This document shows, piece by piece, positions 63,241-64,000 of a stretch of DNA of 64,000 nucleotides. A program made the position numbers and the translations under genes. The notes beneath the pieces were generated by a model. That model was given only the letters and a program-made list of their open reading frames with translations. It did no database searches and was not told where the DNA came from. This stretch comes from Corynebacterium suedekumii. Its GTDB lineage: Bacteria; Actinomycetota; Actinomycetes; Mycobacteriales; Mycobacteriaceae. How positions within the stretch are numbered: the stretch's first letter is position 1; the number at the start of each line of letters is the position of its first letter. Location of the stretch: contig NZ_CP126970.1 of NCBI RefSeq assembly GCF_030252185.1, forward strand, positions 1,736,001-1,800,000. The letters are read 5' to 3'.

Positions 63241-64000
63241 CCACCACCGACAACACCGACAACACCGACAACACCGGCAACATCGGTGCCACCGACGCCG
63301 CCGGCACCGCCCAGGCGCCGCTGCTGGAGATGAAGGACGTCAAGATCGCCTTCACGTCCTCCACCGGCATCGTCGAGGCCGTCCGCGGCATCAACATGAC
63401 CATCTACCCGGGCCAGTCCGTCGCCATCGTCGGCGAGTCCGGTTCTGGCAAGTCCACCGCGGCGATGTCGATCCTCGGCCTGCTGCCGGGCACCGGCACC
63501 GTCACCGACGGGCAGATCATCTTCGACGGTGAGGACATCACCGGTCTGTCCGACAAGCAGATGCAGAAGTACCGTGGTTCCGAGATCGGTCTCGTGCCGC
63601 AGGACCCGATGTCCAACCTCAACCCCGTGTGGCGGATCGGCACCCAGGTCGCCGAGTCGCTCAAGGCCAACAACGTGGTCAAGGGCTCCGAGGTGGGTGC
63701 CCGCGTCACGGAGCTGCTCGAGGAGGCCGGGCTTCCCGACGCCGAGCGGCGCGCCAAGCAGTACCCGCACGAGTTCTCCGGCGGCATGCGCCAGCGTGCT
63801 CTCATCGCCGTGGGCCTGGCCGCCCGCCCGAAGCTGCTCATCGCCGATGAGCCGACCTCCGCGCTCGACGTGACGGTGCAGAAGCGCATTCTCGATCACC
63901 TGGAGGGCCTGACCCGGGACCTGGGCACCGCCGTCCTGTTCATCACCCACGATCTGGGCCTGGCCGCCGAGCGTGCCGAGCACCTCGTGGTCATGCACCG
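63237..64000 (+). CDS. Peptide ABC transporter ATPase (DppD type), 3' end outside the window
   Basis: 254 residues visible. A repeated D-N-T tract at the N-terminus (MTTTDNTDNTDNTGN), then Walker A GESGSGKST (about 66-74), VPQDPMSNLNP, signature EFSGGMRQRALIA, Walker B LLIADEPTSALD and THDLGLAAERAE. The oligopeptide-type C-terminal Cys-rich region would lie beyond the edge. A further ATPase is expected downstream. Confidence 0.93.
   Translation, partial: MTTTDNTDNTDNTGNIGATDAAGTAQAPLLEMKDVKIAFTSSTGIVEAVRGINMTIYPGQSVAIVGESGSGKSTAAMSILGLLPGTGTVTDGQIIFDGEDITGLSDKQMQKYRGSEIGLVPQDPMSNLNPVWRIGTQVAESLKANNVVKGSEVGARVTELLEEAGLPDAERRAKQYPHEFSGGMRQRALIAVGLAARPKLLIADEPTSALDVTVQKRILDHLEGLTRDLGTAVLFITHDLGLAAERAEHLVVMH

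Overview
The window looks like a chromosomal segment of a high-GC actinobacterium, most likely a Corynebacterium. The reasons are: very high GC and GTG/ATG starts in compact, overlapping operons; ISL3 elements whose transposase resembles the corynebacterial IS31831/IS1207 type; lipoproteins with Thr/Ala-rich linkers; an actinobacterial baeRF-type protein; and a ykoEDC thiamine transporter under a TPP riboswitch. I do not assign a species.

Region 1 (1-5.9 kb) is ordinary chromosome: a peptide-release factor (arfB), a ribbon-helix-helix protein, a tocopherol-cyclase-like protein, a Phd/PIN toxin-antitoxin pair behind a perfect 20-bp palindrome, and a small set of paralogous membrane proteins.

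Region 2 (5.9-24.6 kb) is a dense, nested insertion-sequence landscape (IS110, three kinds of IS3, IS30, ISL3, IS21 and a fragment of another DDE transposase). Inside it lies a 3.2-kb, visibly more AT-rich cassette: a lactococcin-972-type bacteriocin gene, a 678-residue bacteriocin-associated membrane protein and an ABC ATPase. The bacteriocin promoter sits at the end of an IS3 remnant, with two inverted repeats at and below the -10 and a terminator hairpin before the immunity/export genes. All resolvable IS30 insertions fall at the same codon of IS3 transposase genes. Two IS30-plus-IS3-tail blocks form a 1.78-kb inverted repeat. The right edge of the IS region abuts a decapitated pcm-like gene.

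Region 3 (24.6-31.5 kb): a PQQ-type sugar dehydrogenase lipoprotein, an AspT/YidE-type exporter, a lipoprotein, an FUSC-like membrane protein, two unknown genes, a GNAT acetyltransferase and a rhodanese.

Region 4 (31.5-41.8 kb) is a complete selenocysteine island. It holds a formate dehydrogenase whose catalytic residue is encoded by an in-frame TGA followed at once by a SECIS-like hairpin, its Fe-S and NrfD-like subunits, and all four specific decoding components: selD, selC (tRNA-Sec), selA and selB. As given, selA carries a -1 frameshift in a G run. A mug DNA glycosylase follows selB.

Region 5 (41.8-64 kb) is housekeeping and transport: SDR, Cu/Zn superoxide dismutase, macrodomain, baeRF protein, BCCT transporter, UvrA-like ATPase, lipoate-protein ligase, ZupT-like transporter, ClC channel, DUF808 protein, ketopantoate reductase, DUF2218, TPP riboswitch-ykoEDC-kinase, and the start of a peptide ABC operon that runs off the right edge.
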